Assembly (NCBI GenBank): GCA_024279495.1
Contig: JAJRRL010000012.1
Coordinates: forward strand, 1-51,682
Length of the DNA: 51,682 nt
From: Gammaproteobacteria bacterium
GTDB taxonomy: Bacteria > Pseudomonadota > Gammaproteobacteria > JAJRRL01
Direction of reading: 5' to 3'
Below, piece after piece: positions 8,251-17,123 of the stretch. The stretch's first letter is position 1, and each line of letters begins with the position of its first letter. A program made the translations under genes and the position numbers. Under the pieces are notes generated by a model, which saw nothing but the letters and a program-made list of their open reading frames with translations, had not been told where the DNA came from and searched no databases.

Positions 8251-8505
8251 ATGAAAGTCGATATTCAGACAATTCAGGCGGAGTTTCAGGCCTCTAAGGA
8301 GAGAGGTCGTGTAGAACTCTTATCCGCTGAGCAGACAGATTGCCCACACAGTTGTTCAGCTCTTAACGAAGTCGTTTCATATGTAAATCAACATTTTTCT
8401 TTTTCGTCCTCTTTTAGAGAGACATTGATGGTTTTTGTTTATCATCCTTTGAAGAGGGTGGTAGGTTTTTCATTTAAGCTGGCTACCCTCCAACTAGGTT
8501 TTTAG
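8251..8505 (+). CDS. Small orphan protein with a G-tract ribosome site
   Basis: I do not recognise this 84-residue protein. It starts MKVDIQTIQAEFQ and has a mildly hydrophobic second half but no clear membrane helix. The start codon is directly preceded by A followed by nine G, which forms the ribosome site. Such a tract is prone to slippage and would change ribosome-site spacing, not the reading frame. It lies between the transporter and the SAHH-like gene on the same strand. Confidence 0.45.
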   Translation: MKVDIQTIQAEFQASKERGRVELLSAEQTDCPHSCSALNEVVSYVNQHFSFSSSFRETLMVFVYHPLKRVVGFSFKLATLQLGF

Positions 8506-8587
8506 TAACATAGGGTCGGACATAGTCACTGACACAAACACATAGCAGCAAGGATGCAGTAATAACAGTTAATCTTTTCTGAGATGT

Positions 8588-9793
8588 ATGATGAAAAATT
8601 ATTTAATTGCTTCTCAAAGCAGTGCCATTAAATTCTTAAAGCGAGTTGTTAATACTCTCGTAAAAAAGGGTGGAAGAAAGTTTTCGGTAATATTGCCATC
8701 GCACGTTTATGAAACCAGTGTACCATTGGCATTGGCAATGAAAGAAATTTGCAAGAACGTATTTTTCATACCCAAAAGATCTACTCTATCTGCCAATCCT
8801 GATGTTCTGGGTTTTCTTGAGGATAAAGGCCTGCATGTACTTCGTGGTATTGATAAGGGTTTTTTAAGCAATCCCAGGCAAGCTGTTCACTTACTGAGTA
8901 AAATTATTCTTGAAGAGCAATTTCTAATTATGGATCATGGCGGTTACTTTGCTCCTAGCTCACAAGAAATAGTGAACTCATTTCCACGTGAACAGTTCCT
9001 TGGTTTTACCGAGCATACGCTAAATGGCTACCGCAGATATAAGCGGGTTGATGTAAAAAATAAGCCAATTATTTCCATAGCAAATTCATCTTTAAAAAAA
9101 GCATCGGATTCTGAATGTGCAGAAAGTATAGCGCATATGTTGGATCATATGCTCCGTAATTATTTTGGAACAAAAATCAAGAACAGTAATTTAAAAATAG
9201 GTGTTATTGGTTGCGGCGTGATGGGTAGCTCATTTGGCTATCAATGTGTTAAATTAGGGGCCTCAAAAGTATATTGTGCTGACGAGAATCCTCTCCAGTT
9301 AATTTTGCCGAGCAATAACGGGATAATCCCAGAAACAATCGATTTTATTTGTGGAGAGTGTGATATAATTTTGTCAGCAACAGGTGTGCGAGCTATACAA
9401 CCAAAGCATTATTATTTAATGAAAAATAATGCACTATTACTAACCGCCACTTCCTCTGATGATGAGCTTGGTTTAGAAAACCTTTTGGAGAGTAGCACTC
9501 TCACTAAAAAAAATTCTGATGAATCTATTAGTACATACAAGGTGGAATTGACAGGTCGGAATCTGCTGTTAGTCGCCAATGGTAATGCACCAAACACATT
9601 ACTAAGAGCTGGCGCTGCTTCAAGCAGTATATTTCTCACAGATGCAGCACAAATTGCAGCAACTATTGCTTTATGGTCAGAGCCGAATAAGTTTTCTTCG
9701 GGATTGCAAAATCTACCTATGAATTATGAAAAACTGGTTGCTGAATTATGGTTAAGTATGTATAAGGAGGAGGTGTCATGCCTAACGTGCTAA
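8588..9793 (+). CDS. S-adenosylhomocysteine-hydrolase-like NAD-binding protein
   Basis: The 401-residue protein has the two-part layout of adenosylhomocysteinase-like enzymes. An N-terminal half contains DHGGYF (116-121), then GFTEHTLNGYRR (139-150, in the place of the SAHH segment around EETTTGV), then IISIANSS. A Rossmann NAD domain follows, with IGCGVMGSSFG at about 207-217. It is clearly shorter and more divergent than true SAHH (about 430-490 residues), so its substrate is probably different. The start is one of two adjacent ATG codons and the ribosome site is weak. Its 3' end overlaps the next gene by 16 bp, so the two are co-translated. It is notably AT-rich compared with the core genes nearby, which suggests transfer. 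Confidence 0.6.
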   Translation: MMKNYLIASQSSAIKFLKRVVNTLVKKGGRKFSVILPSHVYETSVPLALAMKEICKNVFFIPKRSTLSANPDVLGFLEDKGLHVLRGIDKGFLSNPRQAVHLLSKIILEEQFLIMDHGGYFAPSSQEIVNSFPREQFLGFTEHTLNGYRRYKRVDVKNKPIISIANSSLKKASDSECAESIAHMLDHMLRNYFGTKIKNSNLKIGVIGCGVMGSSFGYQCVKLGASKVYCADENPLQLILPSNNGIIPETIDFICGECDIILSATGVRAIQPKHYYLMKNNALLLTATSSDDELGLENLLESSTLTKKNSDESISTYKVELTGRNLLLVANGNAPNTLLRAGAASSSIFLTDAAQIAATIALWSEPNKFSSGLQNLPMNYEKLVAELWLSMYKEEVSCLTC

Positions 9794-10482
9794 TTACTGG
9801 AGCGTCACGTGGAATAGGGCTTGGCCTTACTAAATTTTATGCTCAGTTAGATAAGTATCACGTGTATGCGTGCGTGCGATCACTAGACTCAAGTGGTGAT
9901 CTACGGATGCTTTTACAGCAAACGAAATTTAAAAATAAAATAACGCTTATCATGTTAGACGTTCTTAGCCCCACTTCTATTATTGAGGCTAAGAATAAAA
10001 TAGGCCCTTCAATTGATATATTGATCAATAACGCTGGTATCCTAGGCCCAATAGATAGCAACTGTCGTGATGGAATTGATCCTACCGAGCTAATCAATGT
10101 ATTCCAAACAAATGCAATAGGGCCATACCTGGTGGCAAAAATTTTTTTCAATAAAATAAAAAGCAGTAAAGATAAATTAATTGTTAATGTTAGCAGCGAC
10201 ATGGGCAGCATTTCTAACAATAATTTAGAGGGTTATGATATCTATAGAGCAAGTAAATGTGCATTAAATTCTCTAACTAAGTCTTTGTCAAACGCCTATA
10301 AGAAAGATTTAATATCCGTAGTTGCTATTCATCCAGGCTGGGTTAAGACTCGACTTGGAGGGGAGAATGCTATTCTTTCTGTCGAAAAAGCAATTCAGAA
10401 CATTGTTGAATTGATTTCTAAGCTTAACCTAAAGGACAGCGGGACGTTCCTTAGTTACGATGGAATTATCTTGCCATGGTAA
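9778..10482 (+). CDS. Short-chain dehydrogenase/reductase (C-factor-like)
   Basis: The 234-residue protein is a classical short-chain dehydrogenase. The cofactor motif TGASRGIG lies at residues 7-14 and NNAG at 84-87. The catalytic set is a serine in NVSSDMG (about 139-140) with Y156 and K160 (YRASK). It is close in size and pattern to the C-factor (CsgA-like) branch, whose substrates are mostly unknown. A GGAGGAGG ribosome site lies inside the end of the preceding gene, which it overlaps. The pair probably modifies the same small molecule in the cytosol. No other pathway genes are next to it. Confidence 0.85.
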   Translation: MPNVLITGASRGIGLGLTKFYAQLDKYHVYACVRSLDSSGDLRMLLQQTKFKNKITLIMLDVLSPTSIIEAKNKIGPSIDILINNAGILGPIDSNCRDGIDPTELINVFQTNAIGPYLVAKIFFNKIKSSKDKLIVNVSSDMGSISNNNLEGYDIYRASKCALNSLTKSLSNAYKKDLISVVAIHPGWVKTRLGGENAILSVEKAIQNIVELISKLNLKDSGTFLSYDGIILPW

Positions 10483-10767
10483 CATTGCGCCCCTAAACAT
10501 ACCTTACCTTAAATTCTATTGCGCATAGAGTGAGGTCATAAAGGCCAAAAATACCTCTACTTCACTTGCCGGAATGACACTCTTAGGGTTGCTTCCACTC
10601 TCTCAAAGATGGGCTGAAAGGCTGAGAGTTTTAGGGTTGGCTCTTCTTTTTTTTGGGAAATATTAGGCAATTGTTTGCAGGAGAAGGGAGGTTTGCCAGG
10701 CTGAAATGCTGTACAAGGAGCGACAACTCATCTATACTTTAGCCTGATGGGTTTTTTTTAAAAGGAC
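10483..10767 (+). other. Gene-free stretch before the sensor kinase gene
   Basis: No open frame of note. It contains an imperfect inverted repeat in the region 10594-10632 (ACTCTCTCAAAG and CTGAGAGTT), which may terminate the upstream pair, and a run of T shortly before the kinase start. Confidence 0.3.
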
Positions 10768-12825
10768 ATGTCTTTGATCGAAGGAAATGATAAAAATAAA
10801 GACATGCTGATTCGCGAATTACGCCAGTCTCTTTATGAAAAAACTTTAGAAGCTCAAAGGTTATCAATGGTGATTGATGAGATTCCCATTATCGTCTACT
10901 GGAAAGATTTTAATGGATTTTATTTGGGAATGAATTCTTCCGGAAGAGAAACCCTGGAAGGAATGGGTTTTTTGCCTATAGAGGCAGAGCTGAAAGGGAT
11001 GCATGATCTTGAATTGTTTCCAGAGGAAACTGCCAAACAATATAGGAAAAATGACGTAGAAGTTATGGAGACACGTTCAGTTTCTTCAAAAGAAGAGTCC
11101 GTTACTCTTGCATCTGGCGAAGAGATTCATCATGTTTCAGTTAAAAAGCCTCTGATAAATGATGATGGGAGCTTGCTAGGTGTTGTTGGCTGTACGATTG
11201 ATATAAGTTATCAAAAAAATCTGGAAAAGAATTTAGAACGAGCCAACAAAGTAAAAGATGAATTTATCGCCAACATGTCACATGATTTGCGGACACCCAT
11301 GACAGGTGTGATGGGGATGTTGGAGGAATTGTCTTATTTGGAAGAAGATATTCGGAAATCCTTAGCGGATAAACCAGAGGCTTTGAGGCGACTCGGTGGT
11401 GTTGTGAGTCATACAACGCAATGTGTTTCGGTTGCTAAAGAGTCAACAGATGTCTTATTGGAAATGTTTAACGATATCTTAGAAACCATTCGCTTAGACT
11501 CTGGAAAAGTGGATGCGGAGCCTGAGCATTTCAGCTTGTCGTCTGCACTTAATAAGCAAGTTAATTTATTGAAGGCCACAGCGGTAGACAATCACCTTGA
11601 TTTGTTTGTAAATATAAATGATGACCTTCCAGCAGCTCTCTTTGGTTTGAAACGCTTGCTAGATCGCATTTTACTTAACTTAATCAGTAACGCTTTGAAG
11701 TTTACTAAAGAGGGTTCGGTCACGGTGTCTGCTTCGTGTATTGACCAACCGTTGGCTCATCCCAAGAAGCATGTAAAAATTCGGATTTGTGTTACAGATA
11801 CCGGCATTGGTATTCCTAAAGATAAGTTCGGAGAAATTTTTGAAAACTTTTCTCGTTTAACCTCTTCTTATCGTGGCGTCTACAAGGGCAGCGGTTTAGG
11901 TCTTTATGCTGTTAAGCGATACATTGAAGCCATGAGTGGTGAGATTCGTGTGGAAAGTGAAGAGGGGAAGGGTTCTACTTTTATTGTTGATCTTCCATTT
12001 GAGGTTTCCGATCAGGATCTAAGTAATGATAGCTCGGACCTTGCTTTAGAAGAACCTATCCAGCCAAATAAGACAGCAGTGAACCCGCCGGTTATTGCTT
12101 CATTGTCTGCTGGAGCTAGAATTCTTGTCGTAGAAGACAACATACCAGCAGCCATGGTCGTTCAAGGTATGCTGAGTCGCTTGGGGTATCAGTCTGATCA
12201 TGCCAAAACAGGGCAAGAGGCTATCGATTTAGCCTCTCAAAATAATTATAAGCTCGTGTTAATGGATGTCGGCTTGCCAGACATGACGGGTATTGATGCC
12301 ACAGTGTCTATTCGTCAGCTCGATCATCTTAAAAGACGAAAAGTACCTATTGTAGCTTTGACAGGTCATGTGGATAAGCGCGGCGTGTGTTTGGATGCGG
12401 GCATGCAAGATTTGTTAAATAAACCTGCTAAATTAGATGACATAGAAAGAATGGTGATGACTTATGTGGTCTCTTCTGGCAAGCCGGTTGATGAGCGACT
12501 TGTTTTGGATTTAAAAGAAACCATTGCTTCCTTAGGCAGTGAAGAAACAGCTAGGTCTGTTATTAAAACCTGCGCGGATGATTTGAGAGATCATAAAGAT
12601 GAGCTCATCAATAGTTTTAAAGAAAAGAACACTCAAAAGCTAAGAGACCTTCTTCATTACATGAAAGGCGGCGTGTGTTATATCAAAGCGCCGGCCTTAA
12701 TGCATGGCTTAGAATCGTTTCATACAGCGGTTAAAGAAGAGCCTCAAGATGCGGAAAAAATGACGATTACCTATCAGGCTTTGTTGATCGAGATTGATCG
12801 CTTTGTTGATGAAGTTAATTCTTGA
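10768..12825 (+). CDS. Soluble hybrid sensor histidine kinase (PAS-HisKA-HATPase-REC-Hpt)
   Basis: The 685-residue protein holds four phosphorelay modules. A PAS-like sensor (about 33-150) has no transmembrane segment. HisKA carries H172 in SHDLRTP. The ATPase domain has an N-box (N308), DTGIGIP at 344-350 and GSGLGLYAVKRY at 374-385. The receiver domain has ED at 456-457, phospho-acceptor D500 in LMDVGLPDMTG, T532 and K552. The C-terminal Hpt-like domain has the histidine H630 in LLHYMKGG. The order resembles ArcB or the Legionellales cytosolic hybrid kinases. It therefore senses an internal signal and passes phosphate to an unlinked regulator; no response regulator gene is adjacent. An AAAGGAC ribosome site precedes the ATG. 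Confidence 0.95.
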   Translation: MSLIEGNDKNKDMLIRELRQSLYEKTLEAQRLSMVIDEIPIIVYWKDFNGFYLGMNSSGRETLEGMGFLPIEAELKGMHDLELFPEETAKQYRKNDVEVMETRSVSSKEESVTLASGEEIHHVSVKKPLINDDGSLLGVVGCTIDISYQKNLEKNLERANKVKDEFIANMSHDLRTPMTGVMGMLEELSYLEEDIRKSLADKPEALRRLGGVVSHTTQCVSVAKESTDVLLEMFNDILETIRLDSGKVDAEPEHFSLSSALNKQVNLLKATAVDNHLDLFVNINDDLPAALFGLKRLLDRILLNLISNALKFTKEGSVTVSASCIDQPLAHPKKHVKIRICVTDTGIGIPKDKFGEIFENFSRLTSSYRGVYKGSGLGLYAVKRYIEAMSGEIRVESEEGKGSTFIVDLPFEVSDQDLSNDSSDLALEEPIQPNKTAVNPPVIASLSAGARILVVEDNIPAAMVVQGMLSRLGYQSDHAKTGQEAIDLASQNNYKLVLMDVGLPDMTGIDATVSIRQLDHLKRRKVPIVALTGHVDKRGVCLDAGMQDLLNKPAKLDDIERMVMTYVVSSGKPVDERLVLDLKETIASLGSEETARSVIKTCADDLRDHKDELINSFKEKNTQKLRDLLHYMKGGVCYIKAPALMHGLESFHTAVKEEPQDAEKMTITYQALLIEIDRFVDEVNS

Positions 12826-13126
12826 AAAAAATAAACGCAGTATTTTAGCGCTCTTATTTTTTATGAGAGTCATTCCGCGAAGGTAGGGATCTATCTTTAT
12901 TAAGGCTTCTTCTTGAAAGATGCCTCTAAGAGATCCGAAAGTGTCTTTTTATGTATATTGCTGTAGGATGATTCTTCTGTGAATAAAAAAACAGGCTCTC
13001 ATGAGCAATTAGTGTGTTGATTTAAGGGGTTAGCGGTTAAGAAACCGTTACAGCATACTAAAAAGGATATGCTGGTTACCCAAAGGGTAGTCGGGTTTTT
13101 ACATTGGATTTGTAAGGAGGTGCACG
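12826..13126 (+). promoter_or_regulatory. Leader with three consecutive hairpins before the giant orphan genes
   Basis: The gene-free 301 bp hold, near the downstream gene, three adjacent inverted repeats: TAGCGGTT-AAGA-AACCGTTA (13031-13050), CAGCATA-N10-TATGCTG (13051-13074) and TACCC-AAA-GGGTA (13077-13089). The last is followed by TCGGGTTTTT. A TAAGGAGG ribosome site and the ATG come 20-40 nt later. The arrangement fits a structured 5' UTR, attenuator or small RNA. It matches no riboswitch that I can name. Confidence 0.5.
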
Positions 13127-16100
13127 ATGTCTTTTTTAACAATGCTTGCCAAGTATGGAGGAGGCGCTGTTTCTAAGCTTAAGACAGCATTCAGTAATCC
13201 AGGGACTGCTGCGGGCGCTTCTGCTGGCGCCGGGTTTGTGGGTGGGGCATTGACAGGGGGTGCATTAGCTTATAAGTGGGCTAAAAAAACCACAGAAGAT
13301 TCTTTGTCAGCTATTAAATCGCATAAAAACTATCATCAAATTGAGCAACAATTCAAAGGGGCGCTTCACATAGCAATGGATGTGGATGCTGCTGATAAGG
13401 CTACCTTTGCTGAGATCATGGATAACATTGTCTTGTTTAAAGAGGTGGCTCAGTCAGACGACTCAATTGAAGGTTTTAAGAATGCCACAACGGAGTTTAG
13501 TTTCGCTCAGACATATAACACCATGTTTTCTCTGATTGATGGTCGAAAAGGTCTTGATGTTTTAGTACATACAATTGAAGGTCTTAATGATGTATGCGGC
13601 ATAGCGTTGGGGTATTTGTTTAAGAAAGGTGTTCTTGAATATTGTACGGCATCATCCAATATTAAGCGGATTGATGGTGTGGCCTTTGATCATGGGTCAG
13701 CGGTCATGACAGTGTTTTTAAATGTGGTCATGGGTATTTATGAGTCTTTTTTAAAAACACTCTCAGATGCTTTTGTTTCCCTTAGCCAAGGGAAAGAAGA
13801 TGACTCAGAAATTCTAGAAAAAAGAGCGCAACGCTATTTGAGTTATGTGACTGGTTTTGTTGATAATTCAAGACGCACCATGCAAGACGGTGAGAACCCG
13901 GTATTAAATTTCTTCAGAGGTGTTTTTAAGATTGACTCAGAAAGGGTGAAAAGAGCGAAAATACTTCGACAAAAGGCAGTTGAGGCACATCCTGCAATGA
14001 AAAAATCGATATTAAAGCAGAGAAATATGGAAAAGTTGCCCTCTGTTTTGGAGGGCTTGTTGTGGTCTCAGGTTTGCGCTCAAAAACAAATAGAGCGCTT
14101 GGCTTATGTGATGTTATCAGGTACCGCAACAGCCTTAAATCGCGACTATAATGTGCCCATAAAAAACGTACTGTTAGAGAAGGAGGTTGATTTTTTTAAT
14201 TCACTTCCTAAGAATCCTGAATCGTTATATACCTCACCATTTACTTCGCGAGGATTGCCAGGTGTTGACCTAATAGGGCCATTGAAAAAGATAGATCCTC
14301 CGAAGGCGAACCGAGTAATGACCCTTTTGAGAGAAATAACATTTATTCAATTATTTATGGCATCATTGACAGACGCTATTCAGGAAACCCGCAAGCATAA
14401 CGGGAATCGTGGCATGGGAAGTTCATTGGTATCGTTGTTTGTTTTTCATCTTGATGTGGCTAGAGAATACCTGCAAGAAGCTTTTTCAAATCTTTTTGAG
14501 TTGCCTTATTATGCGCAGTGGTCTGCTGTGGTGGCAGATGCTTTTTCCGAAAGAAGCTCAGCTAAACGAGAAGAAATGACGGTTCGCTTGCCGCTAAAAA
14601 CAGGTGATAATGCTGTTTATAAGGTTAAGAATGACTCTTTGTGTCGCCTGATGAATCAAGCTCATGAGCTGCCGGTTTCTTTTTGCCAAGAAGTCATTCG
14701 GCAAGTCATAGCTTCTATGCAAAGACATGATAATGCGTTGAGCGCTTTGAAAGCTATTTTTCAAAAAACAGCCCCCTCAGGCATTAGCTTAGGGCGTAAC
14801 GATCTGCATAGCTCAGTTCGTCATGTTTTGGATCTTTGTGTTTTTTTCGCCTCAGAGCACTATTCGGATTTTCTTCTCCCTCAAAAATTTAGAGATCTTT
14901 ACAAAAAAATGCTCAAGCAAATAGGGGGCTCTAAAGAAATGCCTTCTATGGATGCCTACCTTGCTGAGCTGGTAAGTGATCGCCAGCAAAAGAGAGAGCA
15001 CTTGCTGGGTCGACTGATGGCGTTTCATGCGCAAATAGTGATTAAAGTTGCCAACACAGGATCGAGAAATAAACAATTTAAGAAAAAGTGGGTTTATGAT
15101 CAGATAAAAGCAGAGTTTAGTCGATTATTAAGTGAGTCTGATCCACTGTACTTTAAAGTGAATGATGATGAAAGCACATCGTTGTTGCTACTGGATGACG
15201 ACAAACTGCGATTGCGGGAACATTTTTCTGCAGCAGAAAGTGCTCTAGAGAGTATAACTAAGCTGCTTCAATCACTCCGCATAGGAAAAGAAAATCCTTT
15301 TGTAGGTTTACATCATCTTTTGTATTTAAGCCAGGAGGTTGTTGAAAGAGAGAGGTACCATCAAGATCAACACGCTAGAAGTGTTGATGCAAGCAAAGCG
15401 GAAGCTCACCTTAATGGAGGTGGAGATACTCTTGATTTAAAAGCTGTGACGCGAGAGGATATTGGGAAAAGTTTAGGTGAAATAGGACAATCTGATAATT
15501 CAAACTCCGCTAGAGGTAGTGTTTTATTTACTGCTGATGAACCAAGACTGACAGATGAAGAGAAGACAAATACGATTTTCATCTTAAAGAAACAGTTACT
15601 TGAGTTTAATCAAATTGTACAAAAAGCCATTATTGAGTCGGTGCTCAGTAAGACTGAAGATCCGATGGAAGCCATGAGCAGGAAAAGAACTTTTAATAAA
15701 AGCATGTTGGCTCGGATAAAAGATATGATATCTAAAGATATTGCAGCAGGTCATTTGGATGTCATTATACCTAAAAATGGCTCAAGCATTGAATTGGTTC
15801 TAAAAGAAAGGCTTATTTTCAAGAAGAGCAATGCTTATAAGGCGGAAAAAGAAATAAGGCACTTAGCGGTTAGGTTGTCGGGAATGCCTTATAGTCGCGA
15901 AAAAGTAATGTTTTTGAAAGATCTGAATAAGCTGAGAAAAAAGATCGCAGCAAGTGCAGCATCGAATGATGATTTTTCTGTGGTTTTTGCGCTAGGTCAT
16001 CCCGATGGGAATACTATCAGCAGAGCTACTAGCGCGTTGACAGGTGCAGACACTATTTCTTCAACTGCCACTGCGCGGGAAGATAGATCACGTTCCACTT

Positions 16101-17098
16101 CGTTTGATAGCGATTCAAATGGAGGTGCTGGTTCTTCTGATGGTGCCGAAGAAGGTAAAACAGGAGATCCTGACCAAGTAGTCAGTGGTGGTGGAGCAAA
16201 ACCGGAACAACGCAGCACGAGAGCAGCCACAACTCTTGTTTCACGACAAGCCAGGCGACCTGTCCCAAATGCTGCTGGTGGTAGCATTGCATTGAGAGGA
16301 GAAATACCTCTTCCAGACCTCAATACTCAATTGCCGATTGTAAGAAGTGAGAGGGCTTATTGGTGGTCTATTGGTTGGTGGGGAAGACGAAAGCGAGAGA
16401 AGCGTGATGATGTTTTTTATTCACTGTATCAAGTGAGAGCTTTGATTCGACGGCTAGAGCTGGATCCAGAAGCTAAGTTACCAGGAGGAGTATCAAGCAA
16501 TCAAAAATTAGAAGAGCTATTGTTAGAGGCATTGGATAAGTCGGGATCTCATCGAGAATCTCGTTATATTGCTACTCCAGAGAGGCCTGTTTACATTGCT
16601 AAATCAGGCAGGAAATTTGTAAAATTGTTATTGCAGCCTGCTAACCGGTATTACTTGCATGTGTTACTGAGTGCGGCGAAAAAGTTGAATGATGAGATAA
16701 CTCTGCTAGAAAAGAGTAAAAAAAATTCCAAAATAGTCATTTCTCCAGATATTGCCAAGCTTTCCACCCTATTGCCTCTCTGGAGGGGGAGGGAGTTTTC
16801 TGATGGTTTGAGGACATTAAGGAGCGGGTTTGATAGCAGGAGCACTAACGTAAGCGCTAGAGGATACCTTAACTCAGCTTGCCGCGTGTTATTCACCTTT
16901 CGGACTTTGCAGTGTTTTTCAGATAGTCTTCGGGTTCGAGGAGGAAATTATGGGAAAGGAACATTTAACCTAATATCTGGGCGTTTCTTTGCTTCGCAGC
17001 GTGATCGTCGTAATGTGTCAACCCGAACAGATGTGGGGAATGCCTTATATCGAGAGGGCCGAAGTGCCGCTAGGGCGCTTTCTATGGTAAGGTTGTGA
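13127..17098 (+). CDS. Giant orphan protein, 1323 residues
   Basis: I do not recognise a family. The N-terminus has a Gly/Ala-rich hydrophobic stretch (about residues 24-50) that could insert in a membrane as a glycine-zipper hairpin. The long middle (about 60-940) is mostly helical in character, with alternating charged and hydrophobic residues. About 970-1065 is a low-complexity Ser/Asp/Gly/Arg linker. The tail is basic. There is no standard signal peptide. The start has a strong AAGGAGG ribosome site. It is followed after 25 bp by a second giant orphan, so they form an operon. Size, lack of relatives known to me and position among other odd genes fit a secreted effector or a cell-envelope machine part. 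Both are guesses. Confidence 0.85.
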   Translation: MSFLTMLAKYGGGAVSKLKTAFSNPGTAAGASAGAGFVGGALTGGALAYKWAKKTTEDSLSAIKSHKNYHQIEQQFKGALHIAMDVDAADKATFAEIMDNIVLFKEVAQSDDSIEGFKNATTEFSFAQTYNTMFSLIDGRKGLDVLVHTIEGLNDVCGIALGYLFKKGVLEYCTASSNIKRIDGVAFDHGSAVMTVFLNVVMGIYESFLKTLSDAFVSLSQGKEDDSEILEKRAQRYLSYVTGFVDNSRRTMQDGENPVLNFFRGVFKIDSERVKRAKILRQKAVEAHPAMKKSILKQRNMEKLPSVLEGLLWSQVCAQKQIERLAYVMLSGTATALNRDYNVPIKNVLLEKEVDFFNSLPKNPESLYTSPFTSRGLPGVDLIGPLKKIDPPKANRVMTLLREITFIQLFMASLTDAIQETRKHNGNRGMGSSLVSLFVFHLDVAREYLQEAFSNLFELPYYAQWSAVVADAFSERSSAKREEMTVRLPLKTGDNAVYKVKNDSLCRLMNQAHELPVSFCQEVIRQVIASMQRHDNALSALKAIFQKTAPSGISLGRNDLHSSVRHVLDLCVFFASEHYSDFLLPQKFRDLYKKMLKQIGGSKEMPSMDAYLAELVSDRQQKREHLLGRLMAFHAQIVIKVANTGSRNKQFKKKWVYDQIKAEFSRLLSESDPLYFKVNDDESTSLLLLDDDKLRLREHFSAAESALESITKLLQSLRIGKENPFVGLHHLLYLSQEVVERERYHQDQHARSVDASKAEAHLNGGGDTLDLKAVTREDIGKSLGEIGQSDNSNSARGSVLFTADEPRLTDEEKTNTIFILKKQLLEFNQIVQKAIIESVLSKTEDPMEAMSRKRTFNKSMLARIKDMISKDIAAGHLDVIIPKNGSSIELVLKERLIFKKSNAYKAEKEIRHLAVRLSGMPYSREKVMFLKDLNKLRKKIAASAASNDDFSVVFALGHPDGNTISRATSALTGADTISSTATAREDRSRSTSFDSDSNGGAGSSDGAEEGKTGDPDQVVSGGGAKPEQRSTRAATTLVSRQARRPVPNAAGGSIALRGEIPLPDLNTQLPIVRSERAYWWSIGWWGRRKREKRDDVFYSLYQVRALIRRLELDPEAKLPGGVSSNQKLEELLLEALDKSGSHRESRYIATPERPVYIAKSGRKFVKLLLQPANRYYLHVLLSAAKKLNDEITLLEKSKKNSKIVISPDIAKLSTLLPLWRGREFSDGLRTLRSGFDSRSTNVSARGYLNSACRVLFTFRTLQCFSDSLRVRGGNYGKGTFNLISGRFFASQRDRRNVSTRTDVGNALYREGRSAARALSMVRL

Positions 17099-17123
17099 GG
17101 ATAAAGGTGAGTTAGGAGGTCAT

